DNA of 64,000 nucleotides from Mycobacterium kiyosense (GCA_021654635.1 AP025179.1:124001-188000), one strand, 5' to 3'; shown: positions 44,722 through 53,960, numbered from the stretch's first letter. Notes: generated from the letters alone by a model not told the origin. Translations and numbers: made by a program.

Positions 44722-45747
44722 ATGGCACACCATCGATTCATCATCAAGGCGCTGGCCGCCGCGGTCCTGCTGACCACGATCGGCCTCTCGGACGGATGCT
44801 CCCGCGCATCCAACTCCTCGTCCTCGGGCTTGCCGTTACGCCTGGGATATCTGACGCGGATCACGCACGCGTCCGCGCTGGTCGGCATCACCGACGGACT
44901 GTTCGCCACCGAACTCGGGCCCAAAGTCAAGCTCTCCACCCAGCCGTTCAGCCAGGGCACCGAGGAGGTGACTGCACTGCTGTCCGGACAGCTCGACGCG
45001 GCGTACATCGGGCCCAATCCCGTGTTCAACGCCTGGCAGCGATCCGGCGGCACGGCGATCAAGATCGTGTCCGGCGCGGCCAGCGGCGGCACGTCGATGG
45101 TCGTCAAGCCCGGCATCAACTCCGCTCAGGACCTGCGCGGCAGGACGGTCGCCGACCCCGCGCTCGGCGGAACCCAGGACGTCAGCCTGCGGGACTGGCT
45201 GGCAAGAAACGGTTTGAACGTCAATACCCAAGGCGGAGGGGATGTTTCGATCAAGCCGACCAGCCCCGAATCGGCCATAGTGCAGCAGTTCGTCTCCAAC
45301 CAGATCGCCGGCGCCATCGACTCGGCACCGTTCGACGTGCAGCTGATCAAGGCCGGCGGGGTGCGACTGTGGTCGGATCCCAACACCATCACGGTGCTGG
45401 TGGTACGCCAAGACTTTCTGGCTGCGCACCCGGACGCCGTTGCCGCGCTACTGCGTGCGCAGGTGCAGGCCAACGACAGGATCGCGCGTGATCCGGCGGC
45501 GGCCGCGCGGTCGGCCAACACCGCGTTGACCCAATCGCTGGGCAAGGGGCTGGAGCCCGACGTGTTGACCGCGTCGTTCCAGGAGACGACGTTCACCAAC
45601 GACCCGGGCATGGCCTCGCTGCGCGACCAGGTCAACAAAGCGGTGGCGATCGGCTTACTCAAGCCGCTGGACATCAACGGCTTGTTCGACCAGGGGCCAC
45701 TCAACGCGGTGCTCGCCGCATCCGGCCGGCCCCAGGTCGCCACATGA
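44722..45747 (+). CDS. ABC transporter substrate-binding lipoprotein (SsuA/TauA type)
   Basis: 341 residues. A lipoprotein signal ends in lipobox LSDGC near residue 26, followed by a Ser-rich linker and an NMT1/SsuA-like binding fold (LGYLTRITHASALVGITDGLF, LLSGQLDAAYIGPNPVF, GGTSMVVKPGINSAQDLRG). This type binds sulfonates, taurine, nitrate or similar small ions. The cysteine-type leader peptide upstream favours a sulfur compound. AGGAA precedes the ATG. Its stop overlaps the ATPase start as ATGA. Confidence 0.88.
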   Translation: MAHHRFIIKALAAAVLLTTIGLSDGCSRASNSSSSGLPLRLGYLTRITHASALVGITDGLFATELGPKVKLSTQPFSQGTEEVTALLSGQLDAAYIGPNPVFNAWQRSGGTAIKIVSGAASGGTSMVVKPGINSAQDLRGRTVADPALGGTQDVSLRDWLARNGLNVNTQGGGDVSIKPTSPESAIVQQFVSNQIAGAIDSAPFDVQLIKAGGVRLWSDPNTITVLVVRQDFLAAHPDAVAALLRAQVQANDRIARDPAAAARSANTALTQSLGKGLEPDVLTASFQETTFTNDPGMASLRDQVNKAVAIGLLKPLDINGLFDQGPLNAVLAASGRPQVAT

Positions 45748-46538
45748 ACCGGCTCTCTCACCGCACCGGTCTGGCCGTGGTCGAGTCCGCATCCCCGCCC
45801 GCCGTGCAGTTGCTCGACGTCACCAAGGGATACCGAACGGGTTCATCGGCGACGCTGGCCCTCGATCGGATCTCACTGTTGGTGCGCAGCGGCGAATTCC
45901 TCTGTGTCGTCGGGGCATCCGGCTGCGGCAAGAGCACCCTGCTTTCGCTGATCGCTGGTCTGGACCAGCCGTCGGGCGGGCAGATCGCCACCCGGGGGCG
46001 CCGGGTGGCGCTGATGTTTCAGGAACCGGCGCTGTTTCCCTGGCTGACCGCGGCCGGCAATGTCGAGCTGGTGTTGCGCGCGCGCAATCAGCCACGCGCA
46101 CAACGTAAACAACGAGTGGCGCAACTGCTGGCGACGGTGGGGCTCAGCGACTTCGCCAGGAGCCGACCGCATCAACTGTCCGGCGGGATGCGGCAGCGCG
46201 TTGCCCTGGCCCGCGCGCTGGCCCAGGACGCGGATGTGCTCTTGATGGACGAGCCGTTCGGAGCGTTGGATGCGCTGACCCGCGACCGGCTGCACGCGGA
46301 ACTCGAACACATTGTCGCAGCAAGGGGTCTGACTGTTGTCTTCGTCACGCACAACGTTCGGGAGGCGGTGCGGCTGGCCGATCGGGTGGTGGTGCTCAGT
46401 GCAAGACCGGGGCGCATTGTGGCGGAGTTCGAGGTCCCGGTGACACGACCGCGCGAGATCAACACCGCAGCGGTCGCCGAACTCGCTGCACGAATCACCG
46501 CACGGCTTCGCGAGGAAGGAGAAAGCTCCGATGGTTGA
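45744..46538 (+). CDS. ABC transporter ATPase (SsuB type)
   Basis: 264 residues with all ABC motifs: Walker A GASGCGKST, signature LSGGMRQR, Walker B VLLMDEPFGALDA and the switch histidine in VVFVTHNVREA. Sequence type is that of nitrate/sulfonate/taurine importers. It overlaps the binding protein by four bases and the permease by eight, so the three subunits are translated together. Confidence 0.92.
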   Translation: MNRLSHRTGLAVVESASPPAVQLLDVTKGYRTGSSATLALDRISLLVRSGEFLCVVGASGCGKSTLLSLIAGLDQPSGGQIATRGRRVALMFQEPALFPWLTAAGNVELVLRARNQPRAQRKQRVAQLLATVGLSDFARSRPHQLSGGMRQRVALARALAQDADVLLMDEPFGALDALTRDRLHAELEHIVAARGLTVVFVTHNVREAVRLADRVVVLSARPGRIVAEFEVPVTRPREINTAAVAELAARITARLREEGESSDG

Positions 46539-47376
46539 CGCGATGACGCGTGGACATGCCGCAGCGGTGTACGCGTTGCAGGGCAATTGGTTTCGCGGAA
46601 TGATGTCGTCGCTGCGCGCTAAATTGCTTGCCGTCGCGCTGATTTTGGTGACGTGGCAGATCCTTTACCTCAGCGGCTGGAAATCGCCGGTCGTACTTCC
46701 CGGCCCGGCGGCGGTGGTGGCGAACCTGTGCCAGCAGGTGCAGGAACCCCTGCTGTGGCAGGCTGTCTGGACGACGCTGAACCGGGCGCTGCTCGGATTC
46801 GGCCTGGCCCTGCTGATCGGAGCAATTGCCGGAGCTCTGGTTGCACGAAATGGTCTGCTGCGGGCCGCGCTCGGCCCGATCATCACCGGCTTGCAGACCA
46901 TGCCCGCGATCGCGTGGTTCCCCTTCGCCATCATCTTCTTCGGGCTGAACACGTCGGCGATCCTGTTCGTGATCGTCATCGGCGCGGCCCCCTCGGTCGC
47001 CATCGGCGTGATGGCCGGCGCCGATCACATCCCGCCGTTGCTGCTGCGTGCCGCCAAGACGATGGAACTGACCGGCGTCGCGCTGTACCGGCACGTGATC
47101 GTGCCCGCCTCACTGCCCATGTTCGTCAGCGGACTTCGACAAGGGTGGGCATTCGCGTGGCGCAGCCTGATGGCCGGTGAGCTGGTGGTGCTGGTGAGCA
47201 ACACCGCCTCGATCGGCGTGCTGCTGGAGAATGCCCAGAACATGGCCGACATGCCGGCGGCGATCGCAATCATGATCGTCATCCTGCTGATCGGCATCGT
47301 GATGGATTCCGCCTTCGGCGCCGCCGACCGGCTGATCCGTCGCCGCTGGGGACTGCTGGTGACCGAGCATGGCTGA
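46531..47376 (+). CDS. ABC transporter permease (SsuC type)
   Basis: 281 residues with about six membrane helices. The EAA-type coupling loop reads LRAAKTMELTGVALYRHVIVPASLPMF, but the usual glutamate-alanine-alanine start is altered. It forms the channel with the neighbouring ATPase and binding protein. The 3' end overlaps the phosphoesterase start by eight bases, tying transport and processing genes together. ATG at 46543 is an alternative start. Confidence 0.9.
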   Translation: MVDAMTRGHAAAVYALQGNWFRGMMSSLRAKLLAVALILVTWQILYLSGWKSPVVLPGPAAVVANLCQQVQEPLLWQAVWTTLNRALLGFGLALLIGAIAGALVARNGLLRAALGPIITGLQTMPAIAWFPFAIIFFGLNTSAILFVIVIGAAPSVAIGVMAGADHIPPLLLRAAKTMELTGVALYRHVIVPASLPMFVSGLRQGWAFAWRSLMAGELVVLVSNTASIGVLLENAQNMADMPAAIAIMIVILLIGIVMDSAFGAADRLIRRRWGLLVTEHG

Positions 47377-48475
47377 CCCATTCCGGATCTGGGCGTTCGG
47401 CGATGCCCATGTGGGAACGGACAAGGCCCACGGCAGAGCGAGCTTGGCCGAGGCGATCTCGCAGTCCGAGTACGGCGGCAACGAAGGTGGGCCGCCGTTC
47501 GACTGGGACATCGCGATCGACGTCGGTGACATGTCGGGGGCGCATCATCAGCTACCCGACGATGCCGAAGGTCGGGAGTTGCGCAGGCAGTTCGCGGTCC
47601 TGCGGCGCCACCGCCGCGAGGACATCTACAGTGTGTGCGGCAACCACGACCGCAGCGGACTCGACGAACCCGAAGCCTGGTGGTGGCGCAAATGGGTGGA
47701 TCCATTGGGCGAGCACACCGAATTTTCCGGGGTCGACCCGCGGGCGCGACGCTACCCCGTCCAGGGTGCCTGGCAGCACTACTCGTTTCGCGTCGGCAAT
47801 CTGCTGTTTCTGATGCTCAGCGACCGCAACGAACCCACCCAGACCGTTGGACGCGGAACTCTGGGCGGCAATCCCGGCGGCGTGGTCAGCGGCGAGACGT
47901 TCCGTTGGTGGAAGCGCATGGTGCTGACCAATCCCGACGCGATCGTCGTCACCGTGCACCACTACGTCCTGAAGGACACCACGGTCGCGTCCGGCGAATG
48001 GGAAGGAGTGCGCAAGGGACCCGAGGGACGGTGGCGCGAGCACTACCACCGCCCTTTCGAGCAGGGCACCCCACAGGGGGCCTCGTATCTGTATTGGGTT
48101 GACAGCCGGCCGGATTCCGGGGTGTTCGAGCGTTTTCTCGCCGAACACCCAGGCCGGGTGGCGTTATGGATCGCCGGACACACCCATACCAATCCCGACG
48201 ACGACTTCGGTGGCAAGACCCACATCGAACGGCGTTGGGGGACCTGGTTTGTCAACGCGGCTTCGCTGAGCCGCCACCACATGCCGATCACCACGCTGCC
48301 GTTGAGCAGACGGTTGACCTTTGTCCCCGGAAGTCGTGAGGTGCGCATCCAGTGCTATCTGCACACCAGCCAGTACGCTCCGCAGGGGTGGTATCCGAAG
48401 GCGGAGAAGACCGTCACGCTCAGCACCGAATTCGCCGGACCCGTCGCCGAACCCGTCGCAGGTGCACTGCGCTGA
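47369..48475 (+). CDS. Calcineurin-like metallophosphoesterase
   Basis: 368 residues with the complete dimetal site in order: GDAH (FGDAHVG), GDM (VGDMSG), GNHD (CGNHDRS), H (VTVHHYV) and GHTH (AGHTHTN). No signal peptide, so cytosolic. The start overlaps the permease gene by eight bases. Together with the PHP hydrolase it suggests that the imported compound, or an intermediate, contains an ester bond that is cleaved inside the cell. The substrate cannot be read from sequence. Confidence 0.85.
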   Translation: MADPFRIWAFGDAHVGTDKAHGRASLAEAISQSEYGGNEGGPPFDWDIAIDVGDMSGAHHQLPDDAEGRELRRQFAVLRRHRREDIYSVCGNHDRSGLDEPEAWWWRKWVDPLGEHTEFSGVDPRARRYPVQGAWQHYSFRVGNLLFLMLSDRNEPTQTVGRGTLGGNPGGVVSGETFRWWKRMVLTNPDAIVVTVHHYVLKDTTVASGEWEGVRKGPEGRWREHYHRPFEQGTPQGASYLYWVDSRPDSGVFERFLAEHPGRVALWIAGHTHTNPDDDFGGKTHIERRWGTWFVNAASLSRHHMPITTLPLSRRLTFVPGSREVRIQCYLHTSQYAPQGWYPKAEKTVTLSTEFAGPVAEPVAGALR

Positions 48476-48489
48476 GTCATGATTGACCC

Positions 48490-49455
48490 GTGCCGGTACG
48501 GAAGCTGCGTGACGTCCTGGGTGTCGGTGACTTCGAGCGAACCTTCGAAACGGAGTTGGCCGCACGGTATGAAATCGTGAGGCTGCCCGGCGGAGAACAC
48601 CGGGCCGCGTATCTGGCCGAGCATGGCCCCGGCGTTCGCGTCGCGCTGACTTCCGGTCCCCCGGGCCTGGATGCCGACACCATGGCCGCGCTGCCCGATC
48701 TCGAGGTGATCGTCAACAACGGCGCCGGGGTGGATGCCATCGATCTGGAGGCGGCTCGCCGCCTCGGCATCGGCGTGAGCAACACCCCAGACGTGCTGTC
48801 CGACACCGTCGCCGATACCGCGCTGGGCCTGATCCTGATGGCGCTGCGCCGGTTCGGTGCCGCCGACCGGTACGTGCGGGCGGGCCGTTGGGCCGCCGAG
48901 GGCCCCTTCCCGTACGCGCGGGACGTCAGCGGGGTCCGAATCGGAATCCTCGGCCTGGGCCGTATCGGCTCGGCCATCGCGACCAGGCTGGCCGGATTCG
49001 GTTGCGCCATCGGGTATCACAATCGCCATCGGATCGACGGGTCGGCGTACCGGTATGCCGATTCCCCGGCGCAGTTGGCGCAGTGGGCCGACGTGCTGGT
49101 GGTTGCCACCACCGGCGGTCACGGCAACCGCAACCTGGTGGACCGCGCCGTCCTGGACGCGTTGGGCCCCGAGGGCTACCTGGTCAACATCGCCCGCGGC
49201 AGCGTCGTCGACGAGGACGCGTTGGTGGAACGGCTGACCAGCGGCCGACTGGCCGGCGCCGGACTCGACGTCTTCGCCGACGAACCCAACGTGCCGCCCG
49301 AATTGCTCGACTTGGACAACGTGGTGCTGTTTCCGCACATCGGTAGCGCCACCGCAGAGACCCGGAAAGCGATGGCACTGCTGGCAATCCGCAACCTGGA
49401 CAGCTACCTGGAAACCGGTGAGCTGGTGACGCCGGTGCTACCGCCACGTCGGTGA
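48490..49455 (+). CDS. D-isomer-specific 2-hydroxyacid dehydrogenase
   Basis: 321 residues. The NAD(P) motif is GLGRIGSAIATRL with the following NRHR favouring NADP. The catalytic Arg, Glu and His are in NIARGSVVDE, DVFADEPNVP and LFPHIGSAT. The type is glyoxylate/hydroxypyruvate reductase-like. It would interconvert a 2-keto acid and a hydroxy acid formed from the imported compound. GTG start 14 bases after the phosphoesterase. Confidence 0.88.
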   Translation: MPVRKLRDVLGVGDFERTFETELAARYEIVRLPGGEHRAAYLAEHGPGVRVALTSGPPGLDADTMAALPDLEVIVNNGAGVDAIDLEAARRLGIGVSNTPDVLSDTVADTALGLILMALRRFGAADRYVRAGRWAAEGPFPYARDVSGVRIGILGLGRIGSAIATRLAGFGCAIGYHNRHRIDGSAYRYADSPAQLAQWADVLVVATTGGHGNRNLVDRAVLDALGPEGYLVNIARGSVVDEDALVERLTSGRLAGAGLDVFADEPNVPPELLDLDNVVLFPHIGSATAETRKAMALLAIRNLDSYLETGELVTPVLPPRR

Positions 49456-49519
49456 GCACGCTTGCCCGAGCCCATCTATGGGTACCCGCCGGGCGAGAAC
49501 GGATTCGCGGAGGGACGAG

Positions 49520-50509
49520 ATGTCGATATCGGCGGACTGTCCGAAGCGAATGACATTCGGACCCTGCGGCGGCGTGCGACCCGACGGCCAATGCGAAATG
49601 CGGGCTGGCGACTGCGCATTCGAGGACGTGGTGCCGTGGACGGGCCCGGTGCCGCGCGCCCGACGCCGTGCGGACGCGGTGCGTGCCCCGTTGATTCTCA
49701 CCGATTTCAGTTGCACCCCGTTCGATCGCGACGACATCGCCGCGACCGCCGCGCTGCTGGCGCCCGCGTGCGACGCGGTGCTGGTCGGGGAGCATCAGAA
49801 CAAACCGGATTTTCCGCCGACCCTGATGGGCTCTTTGCTGCTCGACGCCGGCGTGTCTCCGTGGATCACTTTGTCCTGCCGCGATCGCAACCGAGTGGTC
49901 CTCGAGCAGGAGCTGAAAGGGTTGCGCAGCATCGGGGTTGACACGGTGCTGTGCGTGACCGGCGACGGACGCGGCTACGACGTACGACCGGACGTCACCC
50001 AGACATTCGATCTCGACGGGCCGCGGTTGGTTGCGCTGGCCGCCTCGGTCGGCATGATCGCCGCGGTGCCCGAGACGCCGACGGCTCCGCCCGTTCCGCA
50101 GCGACCGGCCCGGCTGGTGCACAAGCAGCGGGCCGGAGCCGACGTGGCGGTGCTCAACCATGTTCCGTACCCGGACATGATCGCCGAGTTCATGAAGTCG
50201 GCCCGCTCGGCGGGGCTGTCGATTCCAGTGATCGCGGCCGTGGCGGTGTTCACCGACAGCGTTTCAGCGGCCGTGTTGGAAGGCCTGCCCGGCCTGCGGC
50301 TCGACCAATCGGTGACCAGGCAGGTGCTCAACGCCGCCGATCCGGTGGCCGCGGGAATCGCCGCCGCGGTCGAGGAGGCGCGGGCACTGTTGGCCATCGA
50401 GGGTGTCGAGGGCGTCAACGTTTCCGGGTTGGCGTCGTCGTCGGGTGCCCGGGTGGGCGCCGAGATCAAGGCGGAGGTCGGCAGGCGAATCAGGGAGGAG
50501 GTGGCGTGA
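49520..50509 (+). CDS. Methylenetetrahydrofolate reductase-like protein with N-terminal Cys motif
   Basis: 329 residues. The N-terminus CPKRMTFGPCGGVRPDGQCE is the zinc/Cys motif of the MTHFR C-terminal-type domain, here placed first. A TIM-barrel MTHFR-like domain follows (LTDFSCTPFD, VLVGEHQNKPDFPPTL, GVDTVLCVTGDGRGYDVRPD). Such noncanonical MTHFRs occur in mycobacteria (from memory, Rv2172c-like). In this locus it might oxidise methyl-THF from a demethylation, or serve methionine synthesis. GGAGGGA precedes ATG 49520. Overlaps the methyltransferase as GTGA. Confidence 0.78.
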   Translation: MSISADCPKRMTFGPCGGVRPDGQCEMRAGDCAFEDVVPWTGPVPRARRRADAVRAPLILTDFSCTPFDRDDIAATAALLAPACDAVLVGEHQNKPDFPPTLMGSLLLDAGVSPWITLSCRDRNRVVLEQELKGLRSIGVDTVLCVTGDGRGYDVRPDVTQTFDLDGPRLVALAASVGMIAAVPETPTAPPVPQRPARLVHKQRAGADVAVLNHVPYPDMIAEFMKSARSAGLSIPVIAAVAVFTDSVSAAVLEGLPGLRLDQSVTRQVLNAADPVAAGIAAAVEEARALLAIEGVEGVNVSGLASSSGARVGAEIKAEVGRRIREEVA

Positions 50510-51261
50510 CCGAGGCGATGGCGGCCGAGTTCGACACGGTCGCGGAATGGACAGCGCAGGTGGCGGTGGATCTCGGACCCGACCACTACGTGCCCGCGGG
50601 TTGCCGGGGAAGCGGGAGTCCCGCCGCACTAAATTGGCTGCTCGAGCACATGCGGCTGCCTGCGGACGGGATGCTGCTGGACTCCGGCGCGGGGGTGGGA
50701 GGACCCGCGGCCTACGCCGCGCGTGCCCGCTCGCTGCGCCCCGTGCTCGTCGAACCGGAAGCCGGAGCCTGCCGCGCGGCCAAGCGGCTGTTCGGCTACC
50801 CGGTGGTGCGCGCCTCCGGATCGGCGCTGCCGATGGCCGACTCGAGCGTGGATGCCGCCTGGTCGCTGGGGGTGCTGTGTACGACGGCCGATCAACTCGA
50901 TTTCCTCGTCGAGTTGCGCCGCGTGGTCCGGCCGGCCGGGCCGATTGGATTGCTCACCTTCGTCGCCCGCCGGGAATTGCCGGATGGGCAACTCGACGGC
51001 AACTACTTTCCGACCGCAGACCGGCTGCGCGAACTCGCCGACAACGCTTCGCTGCGCATCGAGCAATGGCTGACCACGGCGGACCTGCCCGCCATTCCCG
51101 ACGGCTGGAACGACCGCGTCGACACCGTCACCAGTGTGCTCGGCGAGCGGTACGGGCATACCGAAGCGTGGCAGCTCGCCGAGCGGCAGAGCTCGGCGAT
51201 CGGCGGGCTGCTCGAAGACGGGTCCCTGACCGGCGAACTGCTGGTGCTGCGTCGCCGGTGA
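50506..51261 (+). CDS. Class I SAM-dependent methyltransferase
   Basis: 251 residues with a Rossmann methyltransferase fold: motif I LLDSGAGVGGPAAYAA, acidic motif II VLVEPEAGACRAA, and SALPMADSSVDAAWSLGVL. Start GTG overlaps the MTHFR-like stop (GTGA), so the two are coupled. It may use or make the methyl group handled by its neighbour. The acceptor is unknown. It ends three bases before the convergent SHOCT gene. Confidence 0.82.
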   Translation: MTEAMAAEFDTVAEWTAQVAVDLGPDHYVPAGCRGSGSPAALNWLLEHMRLPADGMLLDSGAGVGGPAAYAARARSLRPVLVEPEAGACRAAKRLFGYPVVRASGSALPMADSSVDAAWSLGVLCTTADQLDFLVELRRVVRPAGPIGLLTFVARRELPDGQLDGNYFPTADRLRELADNASLRIEQWLTTADLPAIPDGWNDRVDTVTSVLGERYGHTEAWQLAERQSSAIGGLLEDGSLTGELLVLRRR

Positions 51262-51264
51262 GTG

Positions 51265-52087
51265 TCACAGCCGACCGAGCAGTTCGGCTTTCTTCGCGGC
51301 GAACTCCTCGTCGGACAGGATTCCCCGTTGGTGCAGCCCGGCGAGGGATTCGATCGCCGCGACGATGGCGCCGGGATCGGTGCCCGACGCGGTCGCGGGG
51401 ACTGCTGCGGTGGCGCGGTTTGGGGCGCCGGGGCGGGGGGGCGTGCCGGGGAGCCGCCGGGGCGGCATGGGCCGCCTGGGCGGCGGGGGCAGCGGGGGCA
51501 GCCGTCGGCGTCTCGGCCACCTGCTGCGCACCGAGTTCACGCAGACTCGACACGTCGAAGGTGCCGAATTGGCTGGTGAACTGCACCGTGCCGGTGCCAC
51601 GCCCCTGCTGTTGTTGCACACCGGTGATCTGGTGGTCACCAGTGTCGAAAACCCTTACCGCGCCGTTGATTTGGATGGCCAGACGCCTGGTGTTCGGGAA
51701 CACCGCGTACCTGGTGTCGTTCTGCCCGCCGGCCGAACTGGGCACGCCCAGGTCCGCCGGCCACCAGTTCGACGAGGTGAACCCGGCCTGGGCGCCCGTG
51801 GCTGAGCCACGAAACACGGTGGTGGTGGCGATCAGCTGGGACAGCTCGTTGCACAGCGCGTCGACGCGCGCTTTGAGCGCGTTGTCGAACATGTTGCCCA
51901 CCATCGTCATCCCGCCCCGCATCCACTGCCCGGTCCCGCCGAGCTCGGGGATGGAGAACTGTGCCATGGTGCCGCCGCCGGTGTGGATGGCGAACAGCAT
52001 GGCCAGCACCGCTTCGCGGGACAGTCCGTGGCGCTGGGCGATCTCGGTGATGGCGCTTTCGGCTTCCGGGGTGACCGTTGCCTGCAT
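51265..52087 (-). CDS. SHOCT-domain protein, frameshifted
   Basis: The N-terminal part starts MQATVTPEAESAITEIAQRHG at 52087 and contains a ~190-residue domain I do not recognise (SNWWPADLGVPSSAGGQNDTR). An Ala/Pro-rich linker follows. The C-terminal SHOCT motif (AAIESLAGLHQRGILSDEEFAAKKAELL) lies in another frame. Deleting one base in the G7 run at 51435-51441 joins them into 273 residues. SHOCT motifs are short oligomerisation or targeting tails. Its break in a seven-base homopolymer makes sequencing error likely. Confidence 0.75.
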
Positions 52088-52174
52088 AATCGTGAATCTT
52101 TCGTCTTCGTGCGTGGTCGGGGATTCGCTGTGAAGCCTAGATACCCATTTCGCTGACCGCACACGCCACCGAAC

Positions 52175-53389
52175 TCAGACGGCTGATTTCTCCAGCACAT
52201 GGACGCCGCAGGCCGAGCCGAGGCCGATCACGTGGGCCAGTCCGACCTTGGCGTTCTCGATCTGGCGGTCGCCGGCCTCACCACGCAGGTGGTGACAAAC
52301 CTCCCAGATGTTGGCGATACCGGTAGCCGCGATCGGGTGACCTTTGGACTGCAGACCACCGGAGACGTTCACCGGCGTCGAGCCGTCGCGCCAGGTGGCG
52401 CCGGACTCGAAAAACGCTGCGGCGCCACCCTCTTCGCACAACATCAGGTTGTCGTAGTGCACCAGCTCGGCGGTGGCGAAGCAGTCGTGCAACTCCACCA
52501 GGTCCAAGTCCTCGGGGCCGATACCGGCCTGTTCGTAGGCGGTTTTGGCGGCGTTGCGGGTCAGCGTGTTGACGTTGGGCAGCACCTGGCAGCCCGGTTC
52601 GTAGGGGTCGGTGGTCAGCACCGACGCGGACACCTTCACCGCGCGGCGGCGCTGTTCGAGCGACAGCGACTTCAGCGTCTCCCCGTTGCACACGATCGCG
52701 GCCGCGGCGCCGTCGCAGTTGGCCGAGCACATCGCCCGGGTGTTCGGATAGGCGATCATCACGTCGTTCATGATCTGCTCGAGGGTGAACCGTTTCTGGT
52801 ATGCCGCAAGCGGATTCAGCGTCGAGTGGGCGTGGTTCTTCTCGCTGATCCTGGCGAACAGTTCGAAACTGGTGCCGCCGTACTTGTGGCCGTACTCGGT
52901 GCCGATCTGGGCGAACACCCCGGGCATCGCCTCGGTGCCGATCCGCCCGTCCACGGGTGCGACCGCGCCATAACGGCCCTTGGGCGCCCAAACGTCGGAG
53001 TCTGCCTTTTTCGCCCCGCCCGCGCCGAGCAGGCCGGCGCCGGAGAGCTTCTCCACGCCGACGGCCATGCCGTAGGTGACCTCGCCGGCTTTGACGGCCA
53101 TGATGGCGGTCCGCAGCGCGGTCGCCCCCGTCGCGCACGCGTTGGCCACGTTGTACACCGGGATGCCGGTCTGGCCTATCTGTTTCTGCAGCTGTTGACC
53201 GATCCCGGCGTTGGCCGCCATCAGGTTGCCGGCCGCCAGCACGCCGATGTCGGCCATGGTCAGGCCGGCATCGGCGAGCGCCCCGGTGGCGGCCTGTGCC
53301 GCAAGGTCGACGGTGTCCAGATCCGGGTGCTTTCCGAACTTGGTCATCGTGATTCCGAGGATCCAGATTTCGTCGCTGGCGCCCATCAT
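52175..53389 (-). CDS. SCP-x-type thiolase / lipid-transfer protein
   Basis: A 404-residue thiolase of the SCP-x family lacking the SCP2 tail. Active-site segments: VANACATGATAL (nucleophilic Cys), VELHDCFATAELVHYD and GGLQSKGHPIAATG (His). Mycobacterial members act with a DUF35/OB partner, in thiolysis or as aldolases on steroid side chains (Ltp2-type). The partner gene lies 24 bases upstream on the same strand, so the two likely form a complex. Confidence 0.88.
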   Translation of the reverse strand: MMGASDEIWILGITMTKFGKHPDLDTVDLAAQAATGALADAGLTMADIGVLAAGNLMAANAGIGQQLQKQIGQTGIPVYNVANACATGATALRTAIMAVKAGEVTYGMAVGVEKLSGAGLLGAGGAKKADSDVWAPKGRYGAVAPVDGRIGTEAMPGVFAQIGTEYGHKYGGTSFELFARISEKNHAHSTLNPLAAYQKRFTLEQIMNDVMIAYPNTRAMCSANCDGAAAAIVCNGETLKSLSLEQRRRAVKVSASVLTTDPYEPGCQVLPNVNTLTRNAAKTAYEQAGIGPEDLDLVELHDCFATAELVHYDNLMLCEEGGAAAFFESGATWRDGSTPVNVSGGLQSKGHPIAATGIANIWEVCHHLRGEAGDRQIENAKVGLAHVIGLGSACGVHVLEKSAV

Positions 53390-53413
53390 CGCTCCTTCGT
53401 CAGATGTCGAGAT

Positions 53414-53809
53414 CTATGCGGGCTCGAACCCGAAGCCGATCGCCTCGGTGCCCGCGGAATCGGTGCCGACCGGATAGGTGGTCAGGCGCACCTTCATCCC
53501 GTCGCGGACATGCTGGGGATCGGGTTCGACGTTCACCAGGTTGGCGCGGACCTGCGTCCCGTCGCAGTCCACGACGGACGCGACGAAGGGCGTGGGGATC
53601 CCCGGGGCGGCGAAGGTGACGATGGTGAAAGTCCGTACCGTGCCCTCGGTTGCGACCGGGACGGTCTTGAACTCGTTCTTGAAGCAGCCGGCGCAGGCAT
53701 TGCGGCGGTCGAAGTACCGGGCGCCACAGCCGGCGCATTCCTGTGCGACGAGATGAGGCTCGCCCTCGTCGAGCACCAGATAGTCGACCAGCGGGATTTG
53801 TGTAGCCAT
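53414..53809 (-). CDS. OB-fold / zinc-ribbon (DUF35) partner of the thiolase
   Basis: 131 residues: a rubredoxin-like zinc ribbon (C-x2-C-x10-C-x2-C in ECAGCGARYFDRRNACAGC) followed by an OB fold (FTIVTFAAPGIPTPFVASVVD). DUF35 proteins pair with SCP-x thiolases or aldolases. GGAGG sits six bases before ATG 53809; the open frame beyond it is ignored. It is transcribed just before the thiolase gene. Confidence 0.88.
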   Translation of the reverse strand: MATQIPLVDYLVLDEGEPHLVAQECAGCGARYFDRRNACAGCFKNEFKTVPVATEGTVRTFTIVTFAAPGIPTPFVASVVDCDGTQVRANLVNVEPDPQHVRDGMKVRLTTYPVGTDSAGTEAIGFGFEPA

Positions 53810-53929
53810 GAAAACCTCCGTCAACGTCCCGGGTCGACCGTGCCGGTCATTCGCCCGAATGCAGCGTACAAATCGTTGCGACCAGCGATACCGGCGCCCC
53901 GGGACGCCACTCCGACGCGACTGGACGAA

Positions 53930-53960
53930 TTGCATAAAGCGTCTAGTCATGCTGTATAAT
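53930..53960 (+). promoter_or_regulatory. Candidate sigma-A-type promoter of crp paralogue
   Basis: TTGCAT (53930-53935) and a perfect TATAAT (53955-53960), 19 bases apart, in an AT-rich island within the divergent region 53810-54042. The -10 is 82 bases before the chosen crp start. The spacer is two bases longer than ideal; mycobacterial promoters depend mostly on the -10. Confidence 0.5.

Noticed and set aside
52199..53959. 586-codon plus-strand ORF
   Set aside because: Antisense to the SCP-x thiolase and DUF35 genes, which have full active-site motifs and ribosome sites.
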